Source: Plumapathes pennacea | Taxonomy: Eukaryota > Cnidaria > Anthozoa > Antipatharia > Myriopathidae | Assembly: GCA_964036295.1 (NCBI GenBank) | Contig: OZ038473.1 | Location: 12,600,501-12,664,500 of the forward strand | Direction of reading: 5' to 3' | Length of the DNA: 64,000 bases | Shown: one piece after another, positions 32,801 to 43,970 of the stretch | How the letters are laid out: every line of letters begins with the position of its first letter | Numbering within the stretch: position 1 is the stretch's first letter | Made by a program: the position numbers and the translations under genes | The notes under the pieces: model-generated | Told to the model about the DNA's origin: nothing | Databases searched by the model: none | The model's input: only the letters and a program-made list of their open reading frames with translations

Positions 32801-34367
32801 ATCTATTTCGATCGAACGCCAGAGTGTAGTTTATCGATCGTGTGCAACATATATTTGACTTGTTCCATAAATGAGAAACTATATATGAATTCTCAGACAT
32901 TAGTGAACGTATGATTGAAGCTCTCACTGTCACAATGTTCTTCGCCTGAACACAAATAAACGAAATTACTAAATCAAAGGCGGTTACAACTTATCGCGCG
33001 CAATATATCGAAAATGCGACACATGGCAGCGGACAAAAGGTCGAAATTTCGTCGTAGCTTCAACCATCTCAATTAAAATAGATTGAAACATGTCTGAGCG
33101 TTCGAAACGAAGTCGTAACAGACGTTTTAATGTCAAGCACAGCCCATGTTTTACCGCAACCTATCAAGAACTGACATGAACCTAAGCGGGAATCGAACCG
33201 AAATTTATGCAGCGGTATAAGGTGCGAAAAAAGAAAACATTCAAAGAACCTTTTTTTTTTTAGATTTAAATTAAGATCACCTCGAATGCATAATAACAAT
33301 TCCCCATTCTATAATTTTGACGCTGTTGGAAAAACGGTAATAGGTTTGTCACCCTGAGCCACGTGTGTCGTCTGTGTTATAATTCTGGGAGGTGCTGTGG
33401 GCAGCAGAAACATTACTCTACAAGATGTCCATGCACAAACAATCCACAGGCGCCATAAATATTGACATACAGGTCCCGCTTTTTACTGTACTTTTCCTAG
33501 CATGCAGTAATATATAGAGGATATTACACGGCGGCGCGAATATATGAATTTCATTTTCGAGTGGTAAAAACAATATTTTACGAACGAGCGCTTCGCGAGT
33601 AAAATATTGTTTTTACCACGAGAAAATAAAATCCATATCTTCAAGCCGCCGTGTAATTTTCTTTTTATTGTGTTAGACACGAGTAGTTTACGAGAAATTG
33701 CACAAACAAGCGGGAAATGATGCCAACGATATCCTCACTAGTGAGGATATGGAAAATACGCCCCTCGGGTCCCGGATGTAGTTTCGTATGGATTTTACGC
33801 ACGGTATATTTTCCAGTAAAACACTCGTGTCTATATAATAAAATAAAACAGTATTCTTACCAACAACAGTGAGCTTCACAAACTTCGCAGGTTCCTTCGC
33901 GTACGGTCCCAGGCTGATCTTACAAAAATACGTCCCCGAATCGTTCAACCCGACATTCGCAATGTGAAAGACGGCTTGGCGGTCTGGTGGCGTCGTAACA
34001 CGCTTGAGGTTATCGCTGGTTATTAGTGACTGAAGTCTTCCTTCGGAATCTTTGGAAAGAATCGACATCTCGCCATTTTCGCCGTCAGAAATACCGAAGA
34101 GAATTTTCTTCACGGCCCCAGTGGGGTATTCGCTGTACCCCCAGCGAAAGATCACATTGTCTCCGAGCAGCACTTCCAAATCTTTTTGGTTCCTGCTGAA
34201 GTTGGCGTGCGAGTTGCTCTCCGCTGAAAATAAACAAATAAATGACGCCTAAGTATGTGTATGAAGAAGAAAAGGACTTTTTACATAATCAACGTCATTC
34301 GCCTACCGAAAACTGTACGGAAGAACGCCATTATAATCAAGGGCTTCATAGTGAGTATGGGAGACAT
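29555..34367 (-). CDS. Ig-Ig-FN3-FN3 adhesion/receptor-like protein (5' part)
   Basis: Five exons on the - strand: 34307-34367 (start and signal peptide), 33861-34223 (Ig1), 31239-31535 (Ig2), 30430-30747 (FN3-1) and 29555-29833 (FN3-2). All introns are phase 1, the classic arrangement for Ig/FN3 modules, and every junction keeps the frame. The start may be 34367 (MSPILTMKPL) or the second Met at 34349. A hydrophobic stretch PLIIMAFFRTVFA follows, with likely cleavage near AES. The product should be extracellular and glycosylated and may mediate adhesion or recognition; ligand unknown. The last exon ends at a good donor, but no transmembrane or terminal exon is visible further left, where repeats and an unrelated + strand transcript lie. 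The gene is therefore incomplete here, or truncated in the genome. Confidence 0.75.
30430..30747 (-). CDS. FN3-1 exon
   Basis: Encodes one fibronectin type III domain. It opens with KPGPPLNVTANNN; YHKITWLPP supplies the core Trp; TSYHVEIRP, VRIRAGNKVGLG and VALTL supply the C, F and G strands. RAGNKVGLG is the usual R.x.A.N..G.G signature. NVT, NTT and NMT are glycosylation sites. Confidence 0.8.
30799..30920. mobile_element. TTAA MITE fragment in the Ig/FN3 intron
   Basis: Starts TTAACCCTTTCACTACCAGG and keeps the inner words atgtcatacagtatgtagg and taccttgctcagctgatta. The right end is lost where the neighbouring minisatellite begins. Confidence 0.6.
30950..31238. repeat. Minisatellite of splice-donor copies
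   Basis: About seven direct copies of a 36-45-bp unit (tgtatacacacttacagagttgcgtgactgtaatcacatgcac and shorter forms). They abut the Ig2 exon, whose own end reads tgtatacacacttacctagttgcttgactgtaatcacatg. The unit is therefore a duplicate of the last ~25 exon bases plus the 5' splice site. On the gene strand several copies retain CTCTGTAAGTG, a strong donor, placed just inside the intron. Confidence 0.85.
31239..31535 (-). CDS. Ig2 exon, C2/I-type immunoglobulin domain
   Basis: Encodes 99 residues. GHKIHLKCSV gives the first Cys, VSFSWSKL the core Trp and PYMYVCNAK the second Cys, ending HVITVKQL. NVS and NQS are possible glycosylation sites. The exon ends at CAACTAG followed by GTAAGTG; this junction is the seed of the adjacent minisatellite. 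Confidence 0.75.
31985..33500. other. Ig1-Ig2 intron, no recognised gene
   Basis: AT-rich intronic sequence with no recognisable coding exon. An isolated B-box-like word (gggaatcgaacc) at 33189-33200 has no tRNA fold around it. Confidence 0.4.
33512..33840. mobile_element. Foldback MITE, 'attacacggc' family, copy 1
   Basis: Contains gatattacacggcggcgcgaatat and its inverted counterpart ttcaagccgccgtgtaat. A palindromic core follows: gtggtaaaaacaatattttacgaacgagcgcttcgcgagtaaaatattgtttttaccac. The tail cactagtgaggatatggaaaatacgcc...ggtatattttccagtaaaacactc is shared with copy 2. It lies in the first large intron of the Ig/FN3 gene. Confidence 0.75.
33861..34223 (-). CDS. Ig1 exon, V-type immunoglobulin domain
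   Basis: Encodes about 120 residues beginning AESNSHANFSRNQ. It has LGDNVIFRW (Trp of the fold; the usual first Cys is replaced near VIFRW) and then the diagnostic LNDSGTYFCKISLG with the second Cys, ending VKLTVV. Borders are TTTTCAG on the 5' side and GTAAGA on the 3' side. NFS is a possible N-glycosylation site. With no clear first Cys, the canonical intradomain disulfide may be missing. Confidence 0.75.
34349..34367 (-). other. Alternative start codons of the Ig/FN3 gene
   Basis: Two in-frame ATGs six codons apart (34367 and 34349) precede the hydrophobic signal-peptide core. The inner one starts directly with MKPLIIMAFF, a typical signal peptide. The outer one adds MSPILT, which is also tolerated. 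Confidence 0.5.
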
Positions 34368-35315
34368 GATTCTACAAATAGTAAAACGTCGCGTCCATGT
34401 AATAAGTGAAAGTGTTAAAACTACAAAAACCGAACCACACATTAAAACAATTTGTCATATTGCTCTTCAGACGAATACATCTAACTGGCTGAAATTCAGC
34501 ATGTGATTCCATGATACAATATTGCTATATCAATAATTAATTAAGCGAAGCTGTTTCATATTTTTTTCCTTCAGTGGATGACAGGCCATCTGCCTTTGGA
34601 AAATCCTATTGTTGCGTCAGAGGAAAGAGCTTTCCTGTTCGGAAAGATAATCCTGTATGATTTGCTCGTTTTTCTAAATATTGATTTACAGGATGGTTCC
34701 TCTAGGCGACTTTCTAAACAACAGTCACCAACAGAGAGTGTGTTGTTGCCTCAAGCTGTGAATTGATCATCAAAAATAGCTCCAACAATGCTAATTACTA
34801 TTCCGAACCAGTGTATAATTCAATTTACTGAAAAAACTTGCAGTAAAACAAATAATATGAACGAAGACATGCAGCACGTAACGAACGAAACGCAATGCCG
34901 CGTATTGAACATACAAAACACTGGATCAATTATCATGAAAATAATTACGATTTTGAAACTGAAACCACCAAATAGAGACGCCATATCGACCTCGGCCCAG
35001 AGCTCGCTCGGCCGCTTGTACAATCTCGTACCCAGGGCCTTCTAACTTCTTCCGGCGCATGCTCGACGTGAACGAAGACCTCTGGAAAGGACCGATTTTT
35101 TTTAGATGATTCTGATTGGTTGTCAGCACAATGAATACAATACAATTAGTCCGCTATTTGCGGACTATGAGACTCGCTCTTCGTTTTTGTCGAGCATGCG
35201 TTGTTAGAGGGTCTGGATACGAGAATCGTGGCGCTTGTATCGCTCGCGCATGCGTTCCGTGTCATCAATCCGTGAAGGCGTCAATAAGCACACGACGAAC
35301 TTCGGCCTGCGCATA

Positions 35316-35536
35316 AAGGTGGTGTTACACTGATCGATTTGCAACGATGCGATGTTGTGCTAAAAATTGTTGAGGTGTAACACCCCATTGCGAACGATTT
35401 TTCGCGATGTTTGCAGTGCTGCAACGTGTTGCAAGTTTTTGAAAACGATTCAAAAACTTGCAACGCCGTTGTGCGGATTTGGAGCAAATTGGCGTTGCAA
35501 ATCGTCGTTGCAAATCGACCAGTGTAACACCAGCTT
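35316..35536. mobile_element. MITE with ~30-bp inverted ends
   Basis: The left end aaggtggtgttacactgatcgatttgcaacg and the right end cgttgcaaatcgaccagtgtaacaccagctt are inverted repeats with few mismatches. The inner part repeats ttgcaacg/cgttgcaa words. No coding capacity. Confidence 0.85.
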
Positions 35537-35999
35537 AAATTAAAAACGTGTTTTTGTTTTTGACACCCCAGCGAAGCTTCTAGAAAGTAATCAGCGGTTC
35601 AGTTTTAAACAAACAGATGTGTGCATGTGGCTTCTATTTCGGGCAACATGTGGATGGGAAAACTGGTTCCGCGATGTCTACCACATTGGCCTGCGGTGAC
35701 GAAAAAACAAACAAGGCAGTGAAAACGATTGTCCGTGACCGAGGCAAGTAGACGCAGAACGTTGCTTTCCGTAGTAAAACGACTCGGCCTTTCGCAGCAA
35801 AATGAACAGAAAATGGCGTACAGTGGATTGAAAGTTGAAAACAAAAAACAAAAAACAAAACCGCTTTCTAAATCCTTCCCTTCTACTGTTCATCTATTTA
35901 TGGCGCAGCGTTTGCGACTAATATCTTCCTTTCCAAACTCATGTCGTTCCATTCATATAAACAGTTATACACTGAACTCTCTCTAAGACAGAAACCCTC

Positions 36000-36618
36000 G
36001 GGACCTGGTCTGGGTGATAGAGTTTAGATACAGATACATAAGAGTGAAATTCTGCTGGCCGGGACCAACAAACTCTGTCTGGCTTATAGATGTGTATCTC
36101 GCATACTGGCGTCCGTCTTCAGAAAGTTGACAGTATGTTTTAAACATAATTCCTTGAGGTTATTTTGGTCTTAAGTATCCGCATATGGCAGGGGGTAACA
36201 CTAGGAGTCCTCAGTCTTATGTACCTTTGTCTTCTATGACTCTGTTTGTCTTAGTTCGCCATTCTGTTTTTCAGTTTCTCTTCCTTCTGTCTTGTTCGTG
36301 TCTGGTTGTTTCTCTATTCTCCGAGTTCTTTGTCCCTTCTTTGTGCGGTGCTAATTGTTTCTCTTCTCGTATTGATCACTTTATCGACATTTTTAAGTCT
36401 TTGCCCCTTTCTTTGACTTTTCTTATTTCGTATTACTTCGTTGTCTTTGTTCGTCTTCGTCTTAGATTATTTCTCTCTTCCGACTGATTTGCTTCTATCT
36501 CAGTTTCTTTCCATGTCTCAGCTTTTTGTCTTTCCTTCAATTCCTCGCTCTCTTTTTGAACACCAGTTGACATCAAACATGCACGGGTGAAACTCAACAC
36601 TAAAACACATTACAGTAC

Positions 36619-36663
<45 letters not shown>

Positions 36664-37983
36664 TCATTCACACGCAAGACATTAGTGGTACGAATTTCAA
36701 TCACAAACGAAGTGAAAATGCTATTTCTAGCAACAGAACTGCTCCCAGATGCAAAACGCATAAACTCATATAACCTATGTAGCACTTACAGCTACTGTTA
36801 CGTGTGAGCGATGAAGTGAGAATTGCGAGTTCAATCAGTAGGCTATCAATCACCAACTTCTCCTTACTGTATAATATATCTCTGAATGAAAGAATGAAAT
36901 TGAAGATTAAAGTTAGACGCAGTAATGCTAAATTGAAGTGAATGAACTGAGATATTTGTGAATAAGTCGCCGTGCGCTTGTACTCATGCAGATTTTGACG
37001 TTTCCGTTTGCGGAACTATTATTATAGATTACGTCATTTAAGGCCTATTTCCCTAAGAAGTAGCCGCCTTTTGCCGGAATTTCATCAGCTGTTGCTGAGA
37101 GCAATAGTGTATGTTATGTAGTTCTACTTTGTGCCGCATCTTTGATCATAAAAACAGCAAATCTTATTGACTTCGTGCGGGGTTTCTGTAGGCGGGAGGT
37201 CCTGTAACACGCTGGTTTGTCGGCAAAACGATCCGTTCACCTGCTCGCGGGTTCACCGCTTTCGGCCATGATTTGGTGGGAAGATTCAACATGGCAGCAC
37301 TGTTTTCGGAAGAATGTTTTGAAACACGTTCTCATGTCATCAAATCGTAACTGCGGTTACATCTGAAGCACGTTTCATCGATATTGAATTAAAACATAAT
37401 ACCAACAAAAGACTAACAAATTATTGTGGGCCGGATAAAGGCGCTGTAATTTTCGCCAGCTGATCTCAACAATTTTGATGAAGGTCGAGTGCTTTTATCT
37501 TCAAGGAATCTTCTAAGACACAATTTCAAATCATTTGGCTTTGTGTAATTCTCTTAACGCAAAGCTAGCGCCACTTGTGGCCGGTATTTTTTTAAATCTT
37601 AGTTTGAAAAATGCGCAGAAAAACAGTGGGAAACAGTTAAGAGCGTCATGCTTTGATAATCCGTCCATGATTGCGATATAGCTCCAATTAGATATTCTAT
37701 ATTCCACAAACACTTCCTATAAACTCTTCTGACCGAGCCCATGTAAAAGGAACTTAAGAGACCGTTTAGGGTACAATCTAAAATTAACTATAGGACACAA
37801 TGTTTCACTTCATTGTAATTTATTGGCATATACTGACAGATCAGTTATGCAATCCGTTTTTAGACCAAAACTTGGCAACTCTGTCTGTTTTCAGTGTTAT
37901 TGCACATTGAGCTGGCCTTATACCACTTTTCCTATACTAGAGGAGGGCGTCTATGGAATAAATACTGATGTTCTCTTATACTC

Positions 37984-38027
<44 letters not shown>

Positions 38028-38130
38028 ATTATTAATATCATTATGATACACTTTGCATGTGAATTGACGCTCCGGCAATGTCTAAAGATACCTCTATGAA
38101 GTACATGGCGAAAATCGTATAAAAGACGCG
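36000..38130. other. Intergenic, no recognised gene
   Basis: Contains a T/C-rich low-complexity stretch (36190-36560) with a 100-residue frame I do not trust, a (CA)n run at 36619-36659, a TTAA-MITE remnant (about 36800-36900) and an (ATT)n run at 37984-38025. No domain was recognised. Confidence 0.4.
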
Positions 38131-38132
38131 GT

Positions 38133-39137
38133 TTAACGATCCACAGAACTTGGAGGAATATCGTAGATTTCAATCCCTTGTGCCTCAGTGCGTTTCGCAG
38201 TGAGACTCGTCAAAAATTGTCGCATGCTTAAGCGCACTCTCGAGTTTCTCCAAACATATATCAGTGGATCAAGCAGGGCGGAGGAGAACAGAAAAGTCTC
38301 CGCCAGTGGAAAGACAGCGTGAACCATCTCTTCGTTATTCACACTGCCTTTCTGATTGAGTCCAAACGCGATTAATATCGGAACGTGGTTCAGGAACAGA
38401 GCACCGGTGATGTATACAACTGTCTTAGCGGCTTTAGTTTCTTGGGTATTTCGAACCGTCGCAGTCGGCACGTGCATCGGAGTCACTTTGTCGCCGTGTG
38501 AAAGTCTGTATATTTTGAAATACACGATCGTAGTGAGCACAAGGTCTGTAAAGATAAATGTCGAACCGACCCCATGAATTAGAGATTCTTTTACGCCCGG
38601 AGTCAAGCGCAGTGTAAATGCTATGGCAGTCCATACGGCCCACACCGCAACGGTAACCGCCAAAATCCTTTTTCTCGTCGCATAGTGTTGATACTTGAAA
38701 GGATGAAATATCGCAAAGTAGCGTTCAAGTGTGATCACGTTCAAAGTCGCCGCAGCCACACCGGCGCACCAGATCTGCAGGACAGATTTCAAGAGGTTGG
38801 CGGTGCAAGAAGCGCTGCCCTTGACGAGTTTCTCGGCTTCCTGTGCGACAAACGCCGGTTGCGCTAAAAGACAGACGAGCAGATCGGCAAACGCGAGACA
38901 CAGAATCGACGTATTATACAGCGTACGCAGCTCGGCCTTTCTCACGACGGCGACGAAGACAAGCGTGTTCGCAATCAGGGCAGCCAAGGCAAGAAATACA
39001 TTCACAATGCAAACAATAAGGGTGGTATAGTAAACGAAGTCAGTATCAGGAAATTCGGTGTTGGCGGCACTTGCTTTTATCCCAAAGCATGTAGCCGGCG
39101 CGGGCGTCGAAACGTTTTGTTCGACGGTACGTGTCAT
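38133..39137 (-). CDS. Class A (rhodopsin-like) G-protein-coupled receptor, intronless
   Basis: A 334-residue receptor in one uninterrupted frame. Seven hydrophobic segments are visible: TM1 near 35-66 with the conserved GN position read as ANTLVF; TM2 with LAFADLLVC (LxxxD); TM3 ending in TLERYFAI (DRY box as ERY); TM4 with a central Trp (AVWAVWTA); TM5 (STFIFTDLVLTTIVYF); TM6 with LNHVPILI in place of the usual CWxP; and TM7 with LLDPLIYVWRN (NPxxY as DPxxY). Cys residues in the N-terminus/TM3 region (KGSASC) could take part in a disulfide. NVS near residue 9 is a glycosylation site. The C-tail ends IYDIPPSSVDR. Single-exon receptors of this sort form large families in cnidarians. The ligand cannot be inferred; loss of CWxP argues against a close opsin or amine-receptor relative. 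Confidence 0.9.
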   Translation of the reverse strand: MTRTVEQNVSTPAPATCFGIKASAANTEFPDTDFVYYTTLIVCIVNVFLALAALIANTLVFVAVVRKAELRTLYNTSILCLAFADLLVCLLAQPAFVAQEAEKLVKGSASCTANLLKSVLQIWCAGVAAATLNVITLERYFAIFHPFKYQHYATRKRILAVTVAVWAVWTAIAFTLRLTPGVKESLIHGVGSTFIFTDLVLTTIVYFKIYRLSHGDKVTPMHVPTATVRNTQETKAAKTVVYITGALFLNHVPILIAFGLNQKGSVNNEEMVHAVFPLAETFLFSSALLDPLIYVWRNSRVRLSMRQFLTSLTAKRTEAQGIEIYDIPPSSVDR

Positions 39138-40999
39138 GTTATTTTCTACCGAGTTCTTCGTGGCGTGGTTGTTAGGGAAGGCAATCAGGCCTTCGGCTCT
39201 GTATCTGTAAACACTTCACAGCCCCAGTGGCCTGTGGTATGAACGAATGTGCCGAATCCACTCGAATTATCCACTAACACTTAGGTATAACTGCCCGTTT
39301 TTCTCCTTGCTTCCTTAATGTCGACGTAAATACACCTTGTTGAACCTGCACTTGATTTAAAATTTAATCCTTAGTTCCACGCTTTGCATTCATGGTCAAA
39401 CCGCAGCAATGCCAGTGAAGAATCTTAAAGTCTATTTCGGTCTCAGATAGAAGCTTCCACAAGCAACGGGCAACCTTTAGCTCTCCGTGCAGCCCTGTGT
39501 GCGAGCAGGGGACGTGTCTCTATTTAAAAGGGCATTCCGCAATTGACAACGAGGCGTGATATAAATAAATTGGCCTGTATTAATCAAAACATCCTTTCTT
39601 TTCAGCCACTTAATTATCATTAAAGTGCGATGGTAATGCCTGATGTCCTGGGAACAATACAGCCCATGCGTTCAACCTGCTGTGGCAAATTCAAAAGCTC
39701 CAGAAATTTCGGCATCGCTCGCATTGTTTGGAGCCCGGGAGATTTCGTTCGGCTCTTTTTCTAGTCAAATTCAATGGATAGATGAGATTTATGCCATTCA
39801 CAGGATATCGGTGTAGAAACATATGGTCTTTTGGTGAACTTGGCTCGTTTTAATCAATTCAGAAATCAAAAAGTGGCCCCGATTCTTAAATAGCGGTGAT
39901 TTGTATGCCCCAAGGAGCCACTTAAGCCGTTGGTCTAAAAATAACCATCTTTTCTCAGCAGCAATGGGGCTCGTGTTTACATGAACAATTCCCAAGTAAT
40001 TGCAATGCCAAGGCCGTGTAAGGCCGTTGAACGACAAATTCCCAGAAGAGACAATGTAGAAATCTTACGATCAAAAATTGCGCGAACATGTCACGTTTTC
40101 TCGATCTAAGCTAGTCCAATGAGAGCGATTTTATTCCAGGATTATTGACTACAGTTTAAATTGAACCCTTGAACTCAGTAAATCCGCCATTACTTTCTCC
40201 TCGGCTGCCTATTAATGACGTAAAAAGTATCATATTTCTCGCGCCCACTCTATTTGTCTTTCTTCGTCGAATGCGCCAGACGAGATCGAGAACCAGAGTG
40301 TGTGTGATTATGCGTGCGTGATTGTATATTGCGTTCGTGTGTGTGTAAATTCGTGAAAAATTTTGGTAGTTAAAATACATGCAGCACTAGTTGTAAAAAT
40401 GTTCATTGGTAAAACCTTCATTTTACTCAAGATTGTCTGCAGATGTTTCTGATTCCACTCGACGGTACCGAAAGAATATATCATTACGAATTCTAGAATT
40501 TACATGAAAACAAGTACGGATTTAAGCATAGAATTCTACAGCGTTGAGGCACTTAAAGAACCTAAGTTTGAATTCATAAGTTTATGCAATGGGTACTGTT
40601 CTATTTTAACATGTTCCTACCAAAATGAATTTGAGAAAGTGAAATATTTGTTTTACGTGAGCTTTCATGATTTATATCGCAGTTCAAGTGATTTATTTTC
40701 CTTTTATGCAAAACGAAGGACGGAAGTAAAAGAGATGACCGCACAATACTTTACACAAGTTTCCATGGCAATCTTTCCGCTCATTTCTCCGAAATCGCAG
40801 CGCAAACTAGTATTCCTCCGGTTATCAAGCTCGAAAGTAGGAAGTAAGCTAGCCGCACTTACCGCCTAGTAAATAGAAATCTTAACCACTTCCCTTTACA
40901 CTCTTGTCAGTATGAATAACAGACGACATGTCCGGCGTTTTCTGGGTTTATTGTAGTGTGTTATCAATGAATTTTCACATTTAACTTCCCGAAAAAAAA

Positions 41000-41030
<31 letters not shown>

Positions 41031-41470
41031 CACACACACACAAAACTCCACCTTTCAAGCATCTTTTTAGATTAAACTATAATGAAATCACGATATTTTC
41101 AACCCGTAATAGTCAATACGTGCAGAGAATTAATGGCATCTAGTGACATACACAATCTTATTGTTCTTCATTAACGACCTCGCATGATGGTTCAATCTAA
41201 CAAAAATTACGTTTTGAAGGCAGACTGAAGTGACAAAATGAATTTTCTTGACCCTCAAATCGCGAATCTCCACTCAACTCCACCCCTTCTCTGCACCTCA
41301 ACAAATTTTTTGCCACCGAGTTTTGTTTATTACCAATATACATCATTTACTCCGGAAAGCTTGAATTGACGTCTTCTCAGACAATAGGGAAATACGACCG
41401 GATAAAACAACCGGCAAACCCACATAATTACAAACGGTGGAAAAAAGTTCAATAGTACAAAGGAATTCAT
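39138..41470. other. Upstream flank of the GPCR, no recognised gene
   Basis: No domain was recognised on either strand. A + strand 121-residue frame (40504-40869) is open but matches no family I know and has no clear splice or poly(A) context. A poly-A/(CA)n run lies at 40993-41042. Confidence 0.4.
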
Positions 41471-41473
41471 TGT

Positions 41474-42090
41474 TTTCAGTGATACAATACCCTAGTCTGA
41501 AAAACATGTAAATAGCATTCACGCTTTTTTTTTTTTTCAGCAAAATCTACTAAAAAATGTGATTTATATCACATTCCCTCAAGCTCGTGCAAAAATATTC
41601 TAATTAAATTTAGGAGAGGAACACTGCCATTATTCATTTGTAAATGAGGAACTGTAATGTTCGTCTACATTTGTATTCCTCTTCCAATTTTCTTGTAACA
41701 CTTCTATGTGCCCATGTGAATAGCATTCAAGCATTTTTTCAGTAAAAAATACTAAAAATATATGATATATATCACATTCCTTAATGTTCGTGCAAAAATT
41801 TTAAAATTTAATTCAGGAAAGGGGCACTGCTCATTATTCTCTTTAAAATGAGAAACTGTCATGTTTGTCAACATTTGTATTCCTCTTCCAATTTTCTTGT
41901 AACACTTCTATGTGCCCATGTGAATAGCATTCAAGCATTTTTTCAGTAAAAAATACTAAAAATATATGATATATATCACATTCCTTAATGTTCGTGCAAA
42001 AATTTTAAAATTTAATTCAGGAAAGGGGCACTGCTCATTATTCTCTTTAAAATGAGAAACTGTCATGTTTGTCAACATTTGTATTCCTCT
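41474..42090. repeat. Tandem 204-bp repeat, about three copies
   Basis: Two nearly identical 204-bp units begin at the word tattcctcttcc (41674 and 41878), and the next repeat of that word is at 42082. A more diverged unit lies at about 41474-41673. Each contains tttttcagtaaaaaatactaaaa and atgatatatatcacattcctt. The last two copies are almost identical, so this duplication is recent. Confidence 0.85.
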
Positions 42091-42099
42091 CCCAATTTT

Positions 42100-43010
42100 C
42101 TTGTAACACTTCCATGTGCTCCAAAACACAAAAATAACTACAAGCAACACACAAGTCCTGTACGGTCACCTTGGTATATCAAATCTAAATATAAGAAAAG
42201 GTAATATTGAAAGCTCAGTCTCTCAGAAGTCTCTCAGAACTAGCAGGAAATCAATTTTGAAAGACTACGAGGCGCTTCAGAGTCTGCAAATGAGTTAATA
42301 CGCAAGAGAATGCAGTGCAAAATATAAGCCATTTCAGAAAAAACATTTTATCAATCGGTGTGTAATGTGTCGTTAAAAGCTTGAAGATCAGAAGTTTACG
42401 ACAGATATATGCGTAGTTCTAAATTTTGTCAAAGACTTCGAGAAACCATAAGTTTCAAATAAATATACAGTGCGCAAGGACAAATCTAGAAGAAATTCAC
42501 ACGCTGCCAGGATATGTTCGGTGATGCAATACATGTGACGTCAAAGTTGGCCGATTCTTTTGTTTTGACCTCCAGGAAATTGGAATCTTTTCTCATGCAA
42601 AGAAATCTTTTTGTTTGGGCCCACACGGTGGAAGGGGTCTTTTTCAATTCTGTAATGTACACACTGCAACTGCAGAGTTTGCAGTAGCCGTACGACAAAA
42701 TTACGGATCGGCACGTTTCTGCCCGTCGAACGCTGAATTAGGCCTAAAGTCGGCCGCACCACACCACTACTGCCTTAAGTAAATTACTTTAGATTGGTAT
42801 GTACACTAAAGGCATGCACACTAAAGGAGGAAAGAAATACACACCAACCTTGCTGGTTCGCCGATTCTCCTGTCGCCCGCCATCTTTGAATTTCCAACAA
42901 CTCCCACTCCCACTCCCACAGTCCAACGCAGCCGTACTCTGTACCAGGCAGCGCGCGCCGGTACGGAAATGTTCGGCAGCTGGTCGGAAAACAATCGTTC
43001 GGCCCCGGAA
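42100..43010. other. Intergenic, no recognised gene
   Basis: A + strand stretch 42130-42300 and - strand frames at 42486-42760 are open but short and show no family signature. The segment resembles a degenerate repeat rather than a gene. Confidence 0.35.
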
Positions 43011-43013
43011 GAT

Positions 43014-43262
43014 ATAGGGATATTACACGGCAGCACGAAGATATGAATTTTATTTTCGAGTGGTAAAAACAATATTTACGAACGAGCGCTGCGGGATTGT
43101 TTTATGAGAAAATGCACGAACGACTGTGCAAAAGCGGGAAATGATACCATCGATATTCTCACTAGTGAGGAGATGAAAAACACGCCACTCGGGTCCCGGA
43201 TGTAGTTTCGTATGGGTTTTACGCACGGTATATTTTCCAGTAAAACACTCTTATAAAAACAC
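43014..43262. mobile_element. Foldback MITE, 'attacacggc' family, copy 2
   Basis: Shares gatattacacggcagcacgaagatatgaattttattttcgagtggtaaaaacaat and the tail actagtgaggagatg...ttttccagtaaaacactc with the copy at 33512-33840. It lacks most of the palindromic core, so the arms have been partly deleted. Confidence 0.75.
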
Positions 43263-43352
43263 TCTTATATAATATATTTATTCAACGGTATTTTGGATGG
43301 GGACTAAAGGACGTTCAATACATAGACACCACAAACTGGTTAAACAAGTTCA

Positions 43353-43358
43353 TTTATT
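43353..43358 (-). terminator. Candidate poly(A) signal for the EVC2-like gene
   Basis: AATAAA on the - strand, about 610 bases after the stop codon of the EVC2-like gene. Other A/T-rich variants lie nearer the stop, so the actual site is uncertain. Confidence 0.3.
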
Positions 43359-43649
43359 TCGGCAAACTATATACATTTTTCGCAATTTAGAAAAAAATTC
43401 AAGCCTTATTTTAATGTCACAAATATTTTAAATGCAATAATAAATACAGTTTCCTATATTAATGTTGTGGATGGACGCAGCCAACTTTCAGTAGACACGG
43501 CCTCAAGTTCTTGCTCAAAGGAATCAAGTGACACACGAAAGGATGATGACACACGAAAGGATGAAAAAAATTCACGGACAAACAGAAAAAAATCACACAA
43601 TTGACATCAGTGCTGATGATTGTCGGTCAAGCCGTTCTTGGGAAGCTAC

Positions 43650-43694
<45 letters not shown>

Positions 43695-43970
43695 CCAGAC
43701 AGAAAGTAGATTGTACAAACGGACAGGCAAGACTGAAATAGGCCATTTCCGAGATGCCTGTTGCCTCTCTTTCAAAACAAGCCCTAGTGCGAATCTTTCA
43801 TAAAAATGGATTTGATTCTCATGAAAACAAAAACTAATTTTTTTAAGAAAAAATTGGACTAGACCTTGTTTTGAATAAGAGGCAACAGTTTCGCAAACAT
43901 AAAGAAACAGAAAAAGACAGACAGCTGAACGTCCAATACAGTATCGGGCGCCCATGAGTCTGGAAACTCG

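Noticed and set aside
33189-33200. Isolated tRNA B-box-like word
   Set aside because: No A box or cloverleaf could be built around it.
36185-36487. 100-residue hydrophobic + strand ORF
   Set aside because: Derives from a T/C-rich low-complexity stretch; no start context, domain or splice support.
40504-40869. 121-residue + strand ORF
   Set aside because: No recognised family, no clear promoter or poly(A) signal, and codon content like the surrounding AT-rich DNA. Kept only as a note in the flank entry.
43593-43955. 120-residue - strand ORF downstream of the EVC2-like stop
   Set aside because: Contains a poly-Leu stretch from an (AAT)n microsatellite and lies in the presumed 3' UTR.
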